IMG/VR virus record: IMGVR_UViG_3300025168_000068
Coordinates: 1-64,000 of that record
Length of the DNA: 64,000 bases
Strand: one strand, 5' to 3'
Origin: a virus
A program made the position numbers and the translations under genes. The notes under the pieces are model-generated. The model had not been told where the DNA came from. It made no database searches and saw only the letters and a list, made by a program, of their open reading frames with translations. Position 1 is the first letter of the stretch. Each line of letters opens with the position of its first letter. This document shows, piece by piece, positions 1 through 10,485 of this stretch.

Positions 1-2
1 GT

Positions 3-3000
3 GCTAGTCAAACAGGCACTATAACAAACAACACAAAATATGTTTTAAACTTCGGACAGGCAGGTCAAGTAGGGATTACAGGTTCACAAGGACCTACGGG
101 TTCACAAGGACCGACAGGTGGAACAGGACCTACAGGGCCACAAGGTCCAATAGGAAATACCGGACCTACAGGTGGAACAGGTCCAACAGGACCTACTGGT
201 GCTAATTCTACGGTTGCAGGTCCGACAGGACCAACTGGCCCTACAGGACCACAAGGCTCTACCGGACCCGATGGGCCGCAAGGTCCACAAGGCACAACAG
301 GTAATACTGGACCGCAAGGTCCTACGGGAACGCAAGGTCCGACAGGTCCTCAAGGTAATACTGGTTCTACAGGGTCTACAGGTCCAACAGGACCGGATGG
401 TAATTTTGGTGGTGCTTCATTTAAGTATGATTTTGATACTGCTAATGGTATAGCAGACCCCGGCGCAGGTAAACTAAGATTAAATAACGGGACACAAAAT
501 GCCGCTACACATATTGTTATTGACGATACTGATTTAGACGGTAGCGATATTCAATCTTTTATGCGAACCATAGATGATTCTACTTCTACAATAAAAGGTC
601 ATGTAAAAATAAGTAATTTACTAGACGCTTCACAATTTATAATATTTACTATTTCTTCATTAAGTGAACAAACAGGTTTCTTTGATATAACAGTAAGTGG
701 TATAGACTCTTCTGCTACATCCCCTTTTAGTGCGGGCGAAGATATTTTAGTTACTTTCGCAAGAACAGGAGACAAAGGAGATACAGGTCCGTCAGGGCCG
801 ACAGGTCCTACAGGACCACAGGGACCAACGGGCAGTCAAGGACCTATTGGGAATACAGGGCCAACAGGACCGGATGGGCCGGATGGACCTACAGGACCTC
901 AAGGTGGGACAGGTTCACAAGGACCTACAGGTTCTACAGGTAGCACAGGCGCGGCAGGTCCACCCGGACCAAATGGCCCTACAGGTTCTCAAGGAGGCAC
1001 AGGACCTACCGGACCTCAAGGAACACAAGGTAATACCGGACCTACAGGAACAGCAGCCGGGTTTGGAACGCCAACAGTTAGCACAGGAAACGCAGGTAGT
1101 AATGCTTCTATTTCTTCAAGCGGCCCCAATACATCAAAGGTATTCGCATTTACAATACCTAGAGGAAATACAGGTGCTACAGGACCACCCGGTCCTTCTG
1201 TTACAGGACCTACAGGCGCAAGTGGTCCTACAGGCCCGACTGGGCCAACCGGACCCGATGGAACAGCATCAGGTGTAGGAACTCCTACAGTATCTACTGG
1301 TCCTCTAGCAGTAACAGCAAGCGGCCCTGATACAGCAAAAGTTTTCGCATTTACAATTCCTAGTGGTGCTATAGGCCCTACTGGACCTCAAGGGTCCACA
1401 GGCCCGACTGGACCGACAGGCCCTAATGGTCCAACTGGTCCACCCGGACCTACTGGTAATGCGGGTCCAACTGGAAGTCAAGGTCCTACTGGACCTACTG
1501 GCGCAGACGGTAACTTTGGCGGTGCAACTTTTAAATATGATTTTTCTACAAACACAGCAGATAGCGACCCCGGTGCAGGTAAGATAAAACTAAACAACGC
1601 TACTCAATCATCTGCTACTAGAATCTATATAGATGACAGCGATTTAGACGGAACAGATATTCAATCATTCCTTCGGACAATAGATGATTCTACCTCTACT
1701 ATAAAAGGACACGTTAAAATTAGTAACTTATTAGATTCAAGTCAATTTACTTTACACACTATTTCATCTTTATCAGAAGATTCAGGTTATTTTGATATAA
1801 CAGTAACTACAATTGACTCTTCTGCTTCTGCACCGTTTACAAATGGTGAAGATGTAATGGTAACTTTTGCTAGAACAGGCGATAAAGGAGATACAGGTAA
1901 CACAGGACCTACAGGACCGACAGGTTCTCAAGGACCTATTGGTAATACGGGACCGACAGGTCCTACTGGACCTACTGGTGGTAATGGACCCATTGGACCG
2001 GACGGACCTACTGGACCTTCCGGTAGCACAGGAAATACTGGACCTACGGGTAACACAGGTGGTTCAGGAACAGCAGCCGGATTCGGAACACCTACTATGG
2101 TTGCCGGACCTCTAGGCATTTCCTCTAGTGGGCCGGACACGGCTAAAATATTCGCATTTACGATTCCACCCGGAGGCACAGGGCCTACTGGCCCACCCGG
2201 TCCTAACGGGCCACCCGGACCTCAAGGAAATACAGGTAACACAGGGTCTACTGGACCTGCGGGAACAGCCGCCGGTTTTGGAACACCAACTGTTTCTGCC
2301 GGCCCACTTGCTATAAGTAGTAGCGGTCCTAATGCTACCAAAGTTTTCGCTTTTACTATCCCTGCCGGACCTACAGGTCCAGTTGGGCCAACCGGACCTA
2401 CAGGGCCAACCGGACCAACCGGGCCAACAGGTAATACAGGTAATACAGGACCTACCGGAACTGCTGCCGGTTTCGGAACACCTACAGTATCTACTGGACC
2501 ATTATCAATATCAAGTTCAGGTTCAGCAACCGCTAAGGTATTTGCCTTTACTATTCCTAGCGGCCCAACTGGTGCTGCCGGTCCTCCCGGCCCTACAGGG
2601 CCAACAGGTCCTACTGGGCCTACCGGAACAGCAGCAGGGTTCGGAACACCTACTGCTTCAACCGGACCTATCGCTGTTTCCTCTAGTGGTCCAAATACTG
2701 CTAAGGTATTTGCATTCACAATCCCGCAAGGTGCTACTGGACCAAGCGGGCCTCCGGGTCCTACTGGTCCGGCAGGGCCTCCGGGTTCTACAGGTCCTCA
2801 AGGCGCAGTTGGTCCGGGTGCAGGGTTTGGAACACCGACAGCATCAACAGGACCTATAGGAGTTTCTTCTAGTGGACCTAATACAGCAAAAATCTTTGCA
2901 TTCACAATACCTGCGGGCGCAGTCGGACCTACAGGACCTCCCGGCCCTACGGGTCCAAATGGACCTGCCGGACCTCCGGGTTCAACGGGACCGACGGGAC

Positions 3001-5741
3001 CAACGGGACCTACTGGCCCAACCGGACCTGATGGAGATGACGGACCTACTGGTCCTCCGGGTTCAACAGGTATCGCGGGACCTCCGGGTTCAACCGGACC
3101 TGCCGGTGCTGCGGCAGGGTTTGGAACACCTACGGCAAGCACAGGACCTATTGGTATAAGTGCAAGCGGTCCTTCTACGGCTAAAGTATTTGCCTTTACT
3201 ATACCTGCGGGTGCTACTGGTCCGACAGGACCAACGGGTCCAACTGGGCCAACAGGACCACCGGGTTCTACTGGCACAACGGGTCCTACAGGTGCTACCG
3301 GACCGGGCGCAGGGTTTGGGACACCTAGTGTTTCATCAGGACCTCTTGCTATATCTTCATCAGGTCCTAACACAGCAAAAATATTTGCTTTTACTATACC
3401 TCCCGGCTCAACAGGTCCTACGGGTCCAACTGGTCCTCCGGGTACAGCAGCCGGATTTGGTACACCTACAGTTTCAACTGGAAGTGCGGGTTCTAACGCA
3501 AGCATTTCATCAAGCGGTCCAAATACAGCAAAAGTATTTGCCTTTACAATACCAAAAGGTGATACCGGAGATTCAGGACCTCCGGGTTCTAATGGGTCAG
3601 CCGGAGCAGCCGGAGGATTTGGAACACCAACTGTTGCATCAGGACCATTAGCAATTGCTAGTAGTGGACCTAATACAGCGAAAATATTTGCTTTTACTAT
3701 ACCGCCCGGAGCGACAGGTCCAACTGGACCTACAGGTCCTACCGGCCCTATTGGTCCGACAGGTCCACAAGGAACGGCAGCAGGGTTTGGAACACCAACG
3801 GTCGCTTCCGGTCCTTTAGCAATTGCTTCAAGCGGTCCGGCAACTGCGAAAGTGTTTGCCTTTACAATACCACCCGGCCCTTCAGGACCACCGGGTTCTA
3901 ACGGTGCGGCAGGTGGATTCGGAACACCAACAATAGCAACAGGACCGGCAGGTTCTTCTGCATCTATATCATCAAGTGGACCTAACACAGCAAAGGTCTT
4001 TGCTTTTACTGTCCCGAAAGGTGATACAGGGTCTACAGGTCCTACCGGACCAACAGGTCCTACAGGTCCGGCGGGTCCACCCGGTCCTACGGGTCCAATA
4101 GGGCCGACAGGAAATGCCGGCGCAGCAGCAGGGTTTGGCACACCAACAGTAGGCTCAGGTCCTTTGGCTATTGCTTCAAGCGGCCCTAACGCAGCAAAGG
4201 TCTTTGCGTTTACTATACCACCCGGTTCAACTGGACCTACGGGTCCGCCCGGTTCAACAGGGCCACCCGGCTCTACAGGTGGCGCAGGTCCACCGGGACC
4301 TACGGGGCCTACGGGGCCTACAGGCGGTAGTGATGAACAAGTATTATTCAATGATAGTGGTTCATCAAGTGGTTCTGATAGATTAAAGTTTGACGGCCAA
4401 AGTTTGTATATAGGAACAGGGGTAAATTACCCTCGTTTAACAATAGCAGGTAATAATGGATTTATTTACTTTAAAGATAACTCTACTTCAAATCCGGCTT
4501 ATCAAGCAACAGTCGGAGTTAATGGCGGCCAATTCCAAATAGGAGTAGGTTCAGGAAATAATCTTGCGTTAGGTATTCATCCTTCGGGTGGGTTTGCTTT
4601 AGGAACAGGAAATTACGGAACTGCCGGTCAAGTTCTTACTACACAAGGACAGAACACACTTCCAACTTGGACTACTATTAGTGGTGGTGCTACTTCTATT
4701 GGTGGTTTATCAGATGCAATTACTACTGCTACTTCTAACATAGGATTAGGTAGTGGTGCTTTAGATTCGCTAACAGCATCAAGCGGTAATTACAATGTCG
4801 CTTTAGGAATCAATGCAGGAACAACAGTTAGTACAGGAGATAGAAATATTTTAATTGGGTTTGAGGCAGGTAAGTTAATAAATACGGGTGGGGACCACGT
4901 TATGATAGGGCATACTGCGGGTGCGGCAATTACCAATCAAAACACAGGAGTCTTTGTTGGTTATCGGGCAGGTGTTAGTAGCACAGGTTATTCCGAGACA
5001 GTTGTAGGAAGCCAAGCCGGGACTAATGGAACAGGTTACAATACGGTTGTAGGTCATAATGCTATGACATCGGGAACAGGTTCAGCAAACACTTTCATCG
5101 GTTGGAATGCAGGTCAAGGGGTTGCTAGTAATGCGGCAAATCAAAACGTAGGAGTCGGTGCAGACAGTCTTAAAGATTTGACTACAGGAAGTTACAATCT
5201 TGCGGTCGGAAGAAAAGCAGGTCAAAACATTACTTCGGGTCAGAAAAATATTATACTTACTTCCAACGATGGTGCAAGTAGTTTGACAACAGGAAGTTAC
5301 AATGTTCTCATAGGGGGTGCAGATGTTAGTAGTGCAACTGTCGGTCAATCATTAACCATATCAGATGGTTCGGGAACACTAAAATGGATTACAGCAGACA
5401 ATGCCGGAGATGTAACTATACCTAGCGGTGGTCTAACAGTAGAACAAGAGTTTACTGCTAAAAGAGGTAGGATTTCTTCATTAGGAAGTAGTATTACATT
5501 AACAGATACTTATGCAGGTAGATATATTATAGTTAGTGGTACAGCAACATTAACATTACCTGCTAGTCCGGCTATAGGGGAACAATATATTATTATTAGC
5601 GACCATGCAGGTACTACTACAATAAGTGCTAATGGTTCAGATACAATGAACGGTTCTACTACTAACCAAACAATTACAACAAGGTATGAAGCAAAAACAT
5701 TTATTGCTACATCTGCGTCAGCATGGATAGTGGTAGGGTGA
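3..5741 (+). CDS. Collagen-like tail fibre protein (5' end outside window)
   Basis: Structural fibre of the virion, probably involved in host contact. The frame is open from base 3 with no stop, so the true start lies upstream; the first ATG (base 561) is internal. The protein is built of long Gly-X-Y runs (mostly GPT, with many GPP, GPQ and GST) broken by 14 copies of a ~33-residue module that starts GFGTP and ends VFAFTIP. A second ~130-residue module (KYDF...DLDG...[10 protein letters not shown]) occurs twice, at about 400-795 and 1500-1890. The last ~470 residues lack collagen repeats and carry G-x-N-x-x-x-G-x-x-A type repeats like trimeric adhesin heads, then a beta-rich tail. Trimeric collagen-like fibres are known in many tailed phages; receptor binding is inferred. 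Confidence 0.9.
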   Translation, partial: ASQTGTITNNTKYVLNFGQAGQVGITGSQGPTGSQGPTGGTGPTGPQGPIGNTGPTGGTGPTGPTGANSTVAGPTGPTGPTGPQGSTGPDGPQGPQGTTGNTGPQGPTGTQGPTGPQGNTGSTGSTGPTGPDGNFGGASFKYDFDTANGIADPGAGKLRLNNGTQNAATHIVIDDTDLDGSDIQSFMRTIDDSTSTIKGHVKISNLLDASQFIIFTISSLSEQTGFFDITVSGIDSSATSPFSAGEDILVTFARTGDKGDTGPSGPTGPTGPQGPTGSQGPIGNTGPTGPDGPDGPTGPQGGTGSQGPTGSTGSTGAAGPPGPNGPTGSQGGTGPTGPQGTQGNTGPTGTAAGFGTPTVSTGNAGSNASISSSGPNTSKVFAFTIPRGNTGATGPPGPSVTGPTGASGPTGPTGPTGPDGTASGVGTPTVSTGPLAVTASGPDTAKVFAFTIPSGAIGPTGPQGSTGPTGPTGPNGPTGPPGPTGNAGPTGSQGPTGPTGADGNFGGATFKYDFSTNTADSDPGAGKIKLNNATQSSATRIYIDDSDLDGTDIQSFLRTIDDSTSTIKGHVKISNLLDSSQFTLHTISSLSEDSGYFDITVTTIDSSASAPFTNGEDVMVTFARTGDKGDTGNTGPTGPTGSQGPIGNTGPTGPTGPTGGNGPIGPDGPTGPSGSTGNTGPTGNTGGSGTAAGFGTPTMVAGPLGISSSGPDTAKIFAFTIPPGGTGPTGPPGPNGPPGPQGNTGNTGSTGPAGTAAGFGTPTVSAGPLAISSSGPNATKVFAFTIPAGPTGPVGPTGPTGPTGPTGPTGNTGNTGPTGTAAGFGTPTVSTGPLSISSSGSATAKVFAFTIPSGPTGAAGPPGPTGPTGPTGPTGTAAGFGTPTASTGPIAVSSSGPNTAKVFAFTIPQGATGPSGPPGPTGPAGPPGSTGPQGAVGPGAGFGTPTASTGPIGVSSSGPNTAKIFAFTIPAGAVGPTGPPGPTGPNGPAGPPGSTGPTGPTGPTGPTGPDGDDGPTGPPGSTGIAGPPGSTGPAGAAAGFGTPTASTGPIGISASGPSTAKVFAFTIPAGATGPTGPTGPTGPTGPPGSTGTTGPTGATGPGAGFGTPSVSSGPLAISSSGPNTAKIFAFTIPPGSTGPTGPTGPPGTAAGFGTPTVSTGSAGSNASISSSGPNTAKVFAFTIPKGDTGDSGPPGSNGSAGAAGGFGTPTVASGPLAIASSGPNTAKIFAFTIPPGATGPTGPTGPTGPIGPTGPQGTAAGFGTPTVASGPLAIASSGPATAKVFAFTIPPGPSGPPGSNGAAGGFGTPTIATGPAGSSASISSSGPNTAKVFAFTVPKGDTGSTGPTGPTGPTGPAGPPGPTGPIGPTGNAGAAAGFGTPTVGSGPLAIASSGPNAAKVFAFTIPPGSTGPTGPPGSTGPPGSTGGAGPPGPTGPTGPTGGSDEQVLFNDSGSSSGSDRLKFDGQSLYIGTGVNYPRLTIAGNNGFIYFKDNSTSNPAYQATVGVNGGQFQIGVGSGNNLALGIHPSGGFALGTGNYGTAGQVLTTQGQNTLPTWTTISGGATSIGGLSDAITTATSNIGLGSGALDSLTASSGNYNVALGINAGTTVSTGDRNILIGFEAGKLINTGGDHVMIGHTAGAAITNQNTGVFVGYRAGVSSTGYSETVVGSQAGTNGTGYNTVVGHNAMTSGTGSANTFIGWNAGQGVASNAANQNVGVGADSLKDLTTGSYNLAVGRKAGQNITSGQKNIILTSNDGASSLTTGSYNVLIGGADVSSATVGQSLTISDGSGTLKWITADNAGDVTIPSGGLTVEQEFTAKRGRISSLGSSITLTDTYAGRYIIVSGTATLTLPASPAIGEQYIIISDHAGTTTISANGSDTMNGSTTNQTITTRYEAKTFIATSASAWIVVG

Positions 5742-5745
5742 TATT

Positions 5746-6303
5746 ATTTATCCAACAATAATAGGTATTTGTTCTCAAATAGGAAGTGGCTCTCTTTTAA
5801 GTATAGCAACATCTTCTAGTGGTAATTTTGATAATGCTTGTACGGCAACTAATTCCTTAAGCACGGCAGGTATAGCGGGCGCACTTAATGGTTCTGAGTT
5901 TTCTGTTAATTCTCAAGGATTTTTTACTGCTACTCTTGACATAGATGCAAATGCACTTCAACAAGTGGCTAGTAATTATGGGATTGAGCGAATAGATATT
6001 TTACCCGCAGGGTATCTAAGATGGCTAGGTAGTGGCTCTCCTACGTTTGTGTGGTCTATGCAAATTGGGACTACAAGTTTGAGTAATAGTAATACTGCAA
6101 GTCTTGTAGGCACAGCGTCTACATCTCAAGATGCTACAAGTGGTCTAGGACAGGTTCTTCGTATTTCTTTTCAAGTAGCGGGAAGAAGCATTAACTCTCC
6201 TGCTAGTGGTGATTCAGTATTGTTTGCGGTAAGGGGCCTTAGCACGGTTGGCGGTGTAACAACTTTTGCCCCGAAATGTGAAATAACACTAAACTTTGTA
6301 TAG
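5746..6303 (+). CDS. Putative tail-associated protein, non-canonical start
   Basis: Unrecognised protein of about 185 residues, Ser/Thr/Gly-rich and probably beta-structured, directly after the fibre gene and so probably a fibre tip or accessory. The frame is open from base 5737 but has no ATG, GTG or TTG before GTG 5965. A Shine-Dalgarno-like GGTGAT (5737-5742) lies 3 bases before an ATT at 5746, exactly as GGTGAT lies 3 bases before the TTG start of the large tail gene at 15567. I therefore propose ATT as the start. The alternative is GTG 5965, which would leave over 200 bases of coding-like sequence unused. Confidence 0.5.
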   Translation: MYPTIIGICSQIGSGSLLSIATSSSGNFDNACTATNSLSTAGIAGALNGSEFSVNSQGFFTATLDIDANALQQVASNYGIERIDILPAGYLRWLGSGSPTFVWSMQIGTTSLSNSNTASLVGTASTSQDATSGLGQVLRISFQVAGRSINSPASGDSVLFAVRGLSTVGGVTTFAPKCEITLNFV

Positions 6304-6340
6304 AGAATGTTTTATAAAACAAATGATGTGTGGTAATGTT

Positions 6341-6658
6341 ATGGGCTTAAGAATAGACTATGAAACTGATTACGGTATAACTTGTAATGATGCAATATGT
6401 GTTATGGCAAATACTATGACTTCAAAAGAAACGATAATAAATGCTGATGGTAGTTTAACTAAAGGTTTTAAAATAAATTATGACGGTAAAATATATGCTT
6501 CACAGACTGCTTACGATGAAAATGCAGTTCCTATTGGTGGTTTTGGTAATGAGTTTGATTTAGATGCTAGTGCAGGAAAAACTCAATACAATATAATTAA
6601 ACAATGTTATTTAAATCTAAAAACTATGACCGGATTTACTGATGGTGTTGATTGTTAG
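6341..6658 (+). CDS. Small tail-region protein, unknown function
   Basis: Unrecognised protein of about 105 residues between fibre genes and the dioxygenase. I chose ATG 6341 (MGLRIDYE), which follows a weak GTGGTAAT ribosome-binding sequence; ATG 6323 or 6326 and TTG 6296 are in frame upstream. It contains several Gly/Asn turns and four Cys residues but no motif I can name. Its position suggests a small virion or fibre-assembly protein; this is only inference. Confidence 0.6.
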   Translation: MGLRIDYETDYGITCNDAICVMANTMTSKETIINADGSLTKGFKINYDGKIYASQTAYDENAVPIGGFGNEFDLDASAGKTQYNIIKQCYLNLKTMTGFTDGVDC

Positions 6659-6668
6659 TATAATACCC

Positions 6669-6677
6669 CTTATATAC
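6669..6677 (+). promoter_or_regulatory. Candidate archaeal TATA box for the dioxygenase gene
   Basis: The sequence CTTATATAC is centred about 27 bases before ATG 6699, and no clear Shine-Dalgarno sequence precedes that start. This spacing fits an archaeal promoter making a leaderless or nearly leaderless transcript. Confidence 0.4.
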
Positions 6678-6698
6678 AATATCTAATAATCCAATGTT

Positions 6699-7268
6699 AT
6701 GTCAGAAATGATGGAACACCCTGCATGGATAATGTGGGAAGAAGCGTTGAGTGAAGAAATAGTGAATGAAATAATTGAGGCGGCAAAGGAAGCCGAGCCT
6801 CAAGCAGCATCTACCTTTAGAACAGGTGAAGGCGAAGAAGATAGCCATAGGAAAACACAAATCAGATGGCTGTCTGATGAAAAATATAAACCCCTTACAG
6901 AACAGATGATGTGGTATATAGAAAAAGCAAACGAACATTTTGATATAGATGTTAGTTATTTACCACCTTTACAATTTACAGAATATATGGATATAGGCTA
7001 CCACTATGGTATGCACCACGATATTGATTGGAACAGACAAGATGGTATGCACAGAAAAATAAGTATAGTAGTTCAACTTTCAGACCCCGAAGATTACGAA
7101 GGAGGTCAATTAGTTTTTAGTCATACGCAGAATCCCGACCCTATAGCACTTGCTAAAAAAGGCACTGTTATATGTTTTTGTTCTTACTATGAACATGGAG
7201 TAACACCAATTACTAAAGGTAACAGAACAAGTTTAGTTGGTTGGGCCGAAGGTCCTCGGTGGAAGTGA
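6699..7268 (+). CDS. 2-oxoglutarate/Fe(II) dioxygenase, prolyl-hydroxylase-like
   Basis: Predicted non-haem iron dioxygenase of 189 residues that would hydroxylate a protein side chain using 2-oxoglutarate and oxygen. The metal-binding triad is visible as H106-x-D108 (in GMHHDID) and the distal H166 (in YEHGVTP); R176 (GNRTSLVGW) is placed to bind 2-oxoglutarate. The segment EGGQLVF before the distal histidine is typical of the prolyl 4-hydroxylase (P4Hc) branch. Marine phages often carry such enzymes with unknown substrates. Here the gene follows a collagen-like fibre rich in GPP triplets, so the fibre is an attractive, unproven substrate. Confidence 0.87.
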   Translation: MSEMMEHPAWIMWEEALSEEIVNEIIEAAKEAEPQAASTFRTGEGEEDSHRKTQIRWLSDEKYKPLTEQMMWYIEKANEHFDIDVSYLPPLQFTEYMDIGYHYGMHHDIDWNRQDGMHRKISIVVQLSDPEDYEGGQLVFSHTQNPDPIALAKKGTVICFCSYYEHGVTPITKGNRTSLVGWAEGPRWK

Positions 7269-7274
7269 TTTTCC

Positions 7275-7445
7275 ATGAGTAAACGATTAGGTAAGATAGT
7301 CTATATTGCGCCTGAAAAGTCATATACCAATGTAAACATTGAAGAGACACTTCATGGGTTCAAGATTTATAGGAAGGGTAGTGAAAGGGCATTTACTGTT
7401 ATACCACACTCAGCCGTGAAACAAGTAATATACGAGCGTGAATAA
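7275..7445 (+). CDS. Small hypothetical protein (56 residues)
   Basis: Short basic protein beginning MSKRLGKIVYIAPEK, starting 6 bases after the dioxygenase stop and ending just before ATG 7447. No motif recognised. Gene packing and a clean open frame support it; a GTG at 7438 overlaps its end. Confidence 0.55.
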   Translation: MSKRLGKIVYIAPEKSYTNVNIEETLHGFKIYRKGSERAFTVIPHSAVKQVIYERE

Positions 7446-7446
7446 A

Positions 7447-7821
7447 ATGACTGAAAATAATACAACGATAGAAGAATGTATAATAGACTGTATGGAGGCT
7501 GCTTCGTCATCAATTTTTGATGATATAGAAGTTGTCCTATTAGCGGTTGTTGCCTTACTAGGTATAGCGACATGGGCTTATAAAAAATATAAAGTCCTAA
7601 ATGCTGATGGTAAGATAACTCTTGATGAAATTATAGATTCAATAGATGACGTAAAAGAAAAAGCAGAAGAGGCGAAAGAAGAAATCAAAAAGATTGAAGA
7701 TACTCTTGAATCTCACAATGTTGCTGAACTAAAAGAAATGCTGAAAGAAGCAGGTCTTTCTGTAAAGGGCAAAAAAGCAGACCTTGTGGCTCGATTAGAA
7801 GCACACATGGGTGAGGCTTAG
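7447..7821 (+). CDS. Membrane-anchored SAP/HeH-domain protein
   Basis: Protein of 124 residues with one membrane segment (about residues 28-45), a charged Lys/Glu helix (about 65-88, probable coiled coil) and a C-terminal SAP or HeH helix-extension-helix domain (about 89-120, pattern LKEMLKEAGLSVKGKKADLVARL). SAP/HeH domains usually bind nucleic acid. ATG 7447 is preferred over the in-frame GTG 7438. It heads three successive small membrane-protein genes and overlaps the next start by one base. It may be a holin-like or genome-tethering factor; the role is not established. Confidence 0.75.
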   Translation: MTENNTTIEECIIDCMEAASSSIFDDIEVVLLAVVALLGIATWAYKKYKVLNADGKITLDEIIDSIDDVKEKAEEAKEEIKKIEDTLESHNVAELKEMLKEAGLSVKGKKADLVARLEAHMGEA

Positions 7822-8063
7822 TGTCTACAAATGACCTTATCTCTCTTAGAATAGACAACTTAGAATCTGTTACTGATAGACACGAAAAAACTATTGAACA
7901 ATTAGTTCAATCACAGATTGAATCTAAGACCGGACTTATTAAAGTTGCTACTGAGTTAGAAATAACTAATGGACTTATAGCATCTTATATGGCTAATATG
8001 CAAAAAGTAATTCTTGCATTAATAGCAATAGTTGCGGGGGCTATGGGTATCACACAGATGTGA
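7821..8063 (+). CDS. XhlA-like coiled-coil membrane protein
   Basis: Protein of 80 residues started at GTG 7821, which overlaps the previous TAG. A predicted coiled coil (about residues 5-55) is followed by one C-terminal membrane segment (about 60-78). This layout is that of the phage XhlA family, associated with lysis or the cell surface in bacteria. The next gene has the same layout. An archaeal host would lack murein, so a lysis role would have to be membrane disruption only. Confidence 0.6.
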   Translation: MSTNDLISLRIDNLESVTDRHEKTIEQLVQSQIESKTGLIKVATELEITNGLIASYMANMQKVILALIAIVAGAMGITQM

Positions 8064-8067
8064 GTTT

Positions 8068-8265
8068 ATGGCAAGTGATATAGAAAAATGGAATACATGG
8101 ATAAATCACTTAGGTTCTACTACCGCTAATACTTCTGTAACAGTTAGCAATATTGAAAAGACACTTAAAGAATATAGGACTGTAAGTAAGCGTATGCTTT
8201 GGTTTAATACGATATTAATGTTAGGAGTGATTGGTTTAAATGGTATATTATTGTTCTACAAGTGA
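8068..8265 (+). CDS. Second small coiled-coil membrane protein
   Basis: Protein of 65 residues with a helical N-terminal part and a C-terminal membrane segment (about residues 44-63), the same layout as the preceding XhlA-like protein. ATG 8068 is chosen over an upstream alternative at 8032 that would overlap the preceding gene. Its end overlaps the connector gene by 26 bases. Confidence 0.6.
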   Translation: MASDIEKWNTWINHLGSTTANTSVTVSNIEKTLKEYRTVSKRMLWFNTILMLGVIGLNGILLFYK

Positions 8266-8770
8266 TGTTGGCGGAAGGTTAGGATTAAACAGCGCACAAA
8301 GACAACAAGCGGGTAGTTTGTTAATATCTGCTATACGCAGGGCATCTATAGAAATTGAACAAGTTTACAATGATTATGGTAGAGCAAATCCTATTGTAAT
8401 ACAAACTACTTCTAACGGCGCAGTAGCCATAGGTGCTACTTCTATAACTCTTGTAAGTGCTACAGGCTTTACTAATACTGGAAGCGGTAATATAGATGGT
8501 GATACTTTTTCTTGGACCGGAAAAACGGGACTGCAATTGACCGGCGTAACCGGAACTTCTGTTGCTCATGCAACGGGTGTTATAGTTCAATCAGGAGAGT
8601 TCGGTCATGTGCTTAGAGAAGTATGTGCAGACCTAGCAGCATCTTATTATATGGAAGATGAAGCGACATTTCAAACAGGCGGGCCGGATGGGTCTTTGAG
8701 AGGAACAATGCTTAGAGAAAGAGGTAGTGAAAACCTCAAGAGGGTTGCTCATCTTGGTAGTTTTTCTTGA
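8240..8770 (+). CDS. Head-tail connector (gp6-like) protein
   Basis: Protein of 176 residues at the place where head-tail connectors are found, before the tail-completion and tail-tube genes. Helical ends (AQRQQAGSLLISAIRRASIEIE near the N-terminus; LREVCADLAASYYMED near residue 130) flank a Thr/Gly-rich beta insertion (about 50-115). Long N- and C-terminal helices with a small insertion are characteristic of HK97 gp6-type adaptors, which dock below the portal. Assignment rests on pattern and gene order. Confidence 0.6.
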   Translation: MVYYCSTSDVGGRLGLNSAQRQQAGSLLISAIRRASIEIEQVYNDYGRANPIVIQTTSNGAVAIGATSITLVSATGFTNTGSGNIDGDTFSWTGKTGLQLTGVTGTSVAHATGVIVQSGEFGHVLREVCADLAASYYMEDEATFQTGGPDGSLRGTMLRERGSENLKRVAHLGSFS

Positions 8771-8782
8771 GGTGATGTAATA

Positions 8783-9370
8783 GTGGATTTTAAAACAAGT
8801 AACCTAACCATAGATGTTAGAAACTATATGGAAAGATTTGGTGAAGATGCAGAACGAGAGTTATTTAAGCAACTTAAAAAAATAGGTGAAGGGGAAGTAA
8901 GGAATACTAAGGCTAGATTAACTAGAAGTATTACAGACCAAAAAAGTATGGCCGGTAGGGTAGCAGAAACAATAGATGTTGATATAAATATAGGCGATAA
9001 AGGCGGTCAATTAAGATTTGGTTCACGAAACGAAAGCGGCTCAAACTTTGGTGGTATTAGAGGTAAAAGTAGAGGCGACAAAGCAGCAAACATTTCAGCG
9101 TTGGCTGCATACGGTAAAGATAGAGCAAAACCTTTGACTAAATTAACTAGAGTAAAACAAAGTCAAAAAATAGAATCCAGTAGAAAGGGTGTAGGTAGTA
9201 GCACAGGTAGATTAATTGCTTTACCAAAAGGCTATATAAGTAGAGAATGGAATGCTATAGGCGGTAAAGGAGGTGCAGGTTGGATGCAAACAGCAGAAAC
9301 TAATATCTTAACTAAGATGGAAAAAATACCTGAAATACTAAAGCAAGTTTTTGATGAGGTGGGCGAATGA
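8783..9370 (+). CDS. HK97 gp10-like tail-completion protein
   Basis: Protein of 195 residues, very basic, started at GTG 8783 behind GGTGATG. An N-terminal helix, a central Gly/Ser-rich variable region and a C-terminal helix (TNILTKMEKIPEILKQVFDEV) resemble HK97 gp10-type head-tail joining or tail-completion proteins. The stop overlaps the next ATG (ATGA). The order connector, gp10-like, terminator, tube is the usual one. Confidence 0.55.
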   Translation: MDFKTSNLTIDVRNYMERFGEDAERELFKQLKKIGEGEVRNTKARLTRSITDQKSMAGRVAETIDVDINIGDKGGQLRFGSRNESGSNFGGIRGKSRGDKAANISALAAYGKDRAKPLTKLTRVKQSQKIESSRKGVGSSTGRLIALPKGYISREWNAIGGKGGAGWMQTAETNILTKMEKIPEILKQVFDEVGE

Positions 9371-10428
9371 GCATAGCAACAACTACACAATACTGGTCCT
9401 CAAGATTAACAGGTAATGACCCTACAGAGCCAATAGGTAATTTCAACGAAGCATGGACTGGTAGTGCAGGTTCAGAAGTAAATAATTATTGGGTTATTCC
9501 TTCTAGTGGAGGGTATTATGATATTACTCCTACAACAACAAGTTACACAATACTTTCATCTTTAATCTATACTACTACACCTAGCGATAATGCAATACTA
9601 TTAGAACTAGACAACGGAACAAAAAAAATACAAGTTAAAGCAACTGGTAATTCTACATCTCTAAAATTAGTGGGTGCTACTACAACTACAATTAGTGATT
9701 TAGATTTAACAGCAACAGAAATAAACGCAGTTCCTACAATACTTAGACTTACTTTAGACGCTAATGGAAATGCTAATCTATACATTAACGAACACATACA
9801 AGATGATAATGCACAAGATATTTACTATAGTGTAACTGGTGCTACAGGCTCTAGTGCTATTGTAAAATGGGGCAATAGTAGTGGGGAAGTAAAATGGGGT
9901 TCTGTTTATTATTCTAAGTTTGGTGCATTTAATCCCGAAGAGTTAATGTCAAGTGACTTTGCTCAAGATGCCTTAAGTCGCATGGGTCTATCAATAGTGC
10001 AGGTCTTAAGAGATAGCGACAAAATGTATCTCAAAACTCAAGTTCCTGATTCATCTATACTTTATGGTTATGATATATCTTCTAATATGCTTAGTAGATT
10101 AAGACCTCCTATAATTAATGTTATGATAGAAAGACTAAACTCACCGGAGTTCGACGCACTAGGTGGTTCTAGGGTTACACAAATCTATGAGGTATTAATT
10201 TTTATAACAACAAAAGGAACAAATTATGAAAATGCTTATCGCTCTTGTTTGAATATAACAGGTGAGGTATTCGATGAACTATATACAAAAACTGGTTTGC
10301 TCGGAAGCACTGATAGTATTACTAATTACACTTGTTTGCTAGACACTAAAGTAGACCCCGACGAAACTGTATGCACTCATAGACTAGGACTAACATATAT
10401 GCGTAAAATAGATATGCGTCATAGGTAA
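9367..10428 (+). CDS. Probable tail terminator with N-terminal beta-sandwich domain
   Basis: Protein of 353 residues. The first ~190 residues resemble a LamG/concanavalin-like sandwich (FNEAWTG...YWVIPSSGG...LRLTLDANGNANLYINE...VKWGSVYYSKFGAF). The last ~150 residues (ALSRMGLSIVQVLR...PPIINVMIERL...YEVLIFI...LDTKVDPDE) look like a tail-terminator fold, and the gene sits between the gp10-like gene and the tail tube where terminators are normally found. A decorated, fused terminator would be unusual. The domain split is my reading and was not computed. Confidence 0.5.
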   Translation: MSIATTTQYWSSRLTGNDPTEPIGNFNEAWTGSAGSEVNNYWVIPSSGGYYDITPTTTSYTILSSLIYTTTPSDNAILLELDNGTKKIQVKATGNSTSLKLVGATTTTISDLDLTATEINAVPTILRLTLDANGNANLYINEHIQDDNAQDIYYSVTGATGSSAIVKWGNSSGEVKWGSVYYSKFGAFNPEELMSSDFAQDALSRMGLSIVQVLRDSDKMYLKTQVPDSSILYGYDISSNMLSRLRPPIINVMIERLNSPEFDALGGSRVTQIYEVLIFITTKGTNYENAYRSCLNITGEVFDELYTKTGLLGSTDSITNYTCLLDTKVDPDETVCTHRLGLTYMRKIDMRHR

Positions 10429-10485
10429 CTACATTATATTTAAGTGACACTCTTCCCGTATCTACTTCTACATAGAGGGTATAAT

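Noticed and set aside
2222-4351. Long minus-strand frames inside the fibre gene (proline/glycine-rich, up to 517 codons)
   Set aside because: They are mirror images of the Gly-X-Y repeats; the repeat codons keep stops out of other frames. The plus frame has the phage-fibre domains.
7367-7573. Minus-strand frame of 68 codons
   Set aside because: Antisense to two adjoining genes of the tail operon and without a ribosome-binding site.
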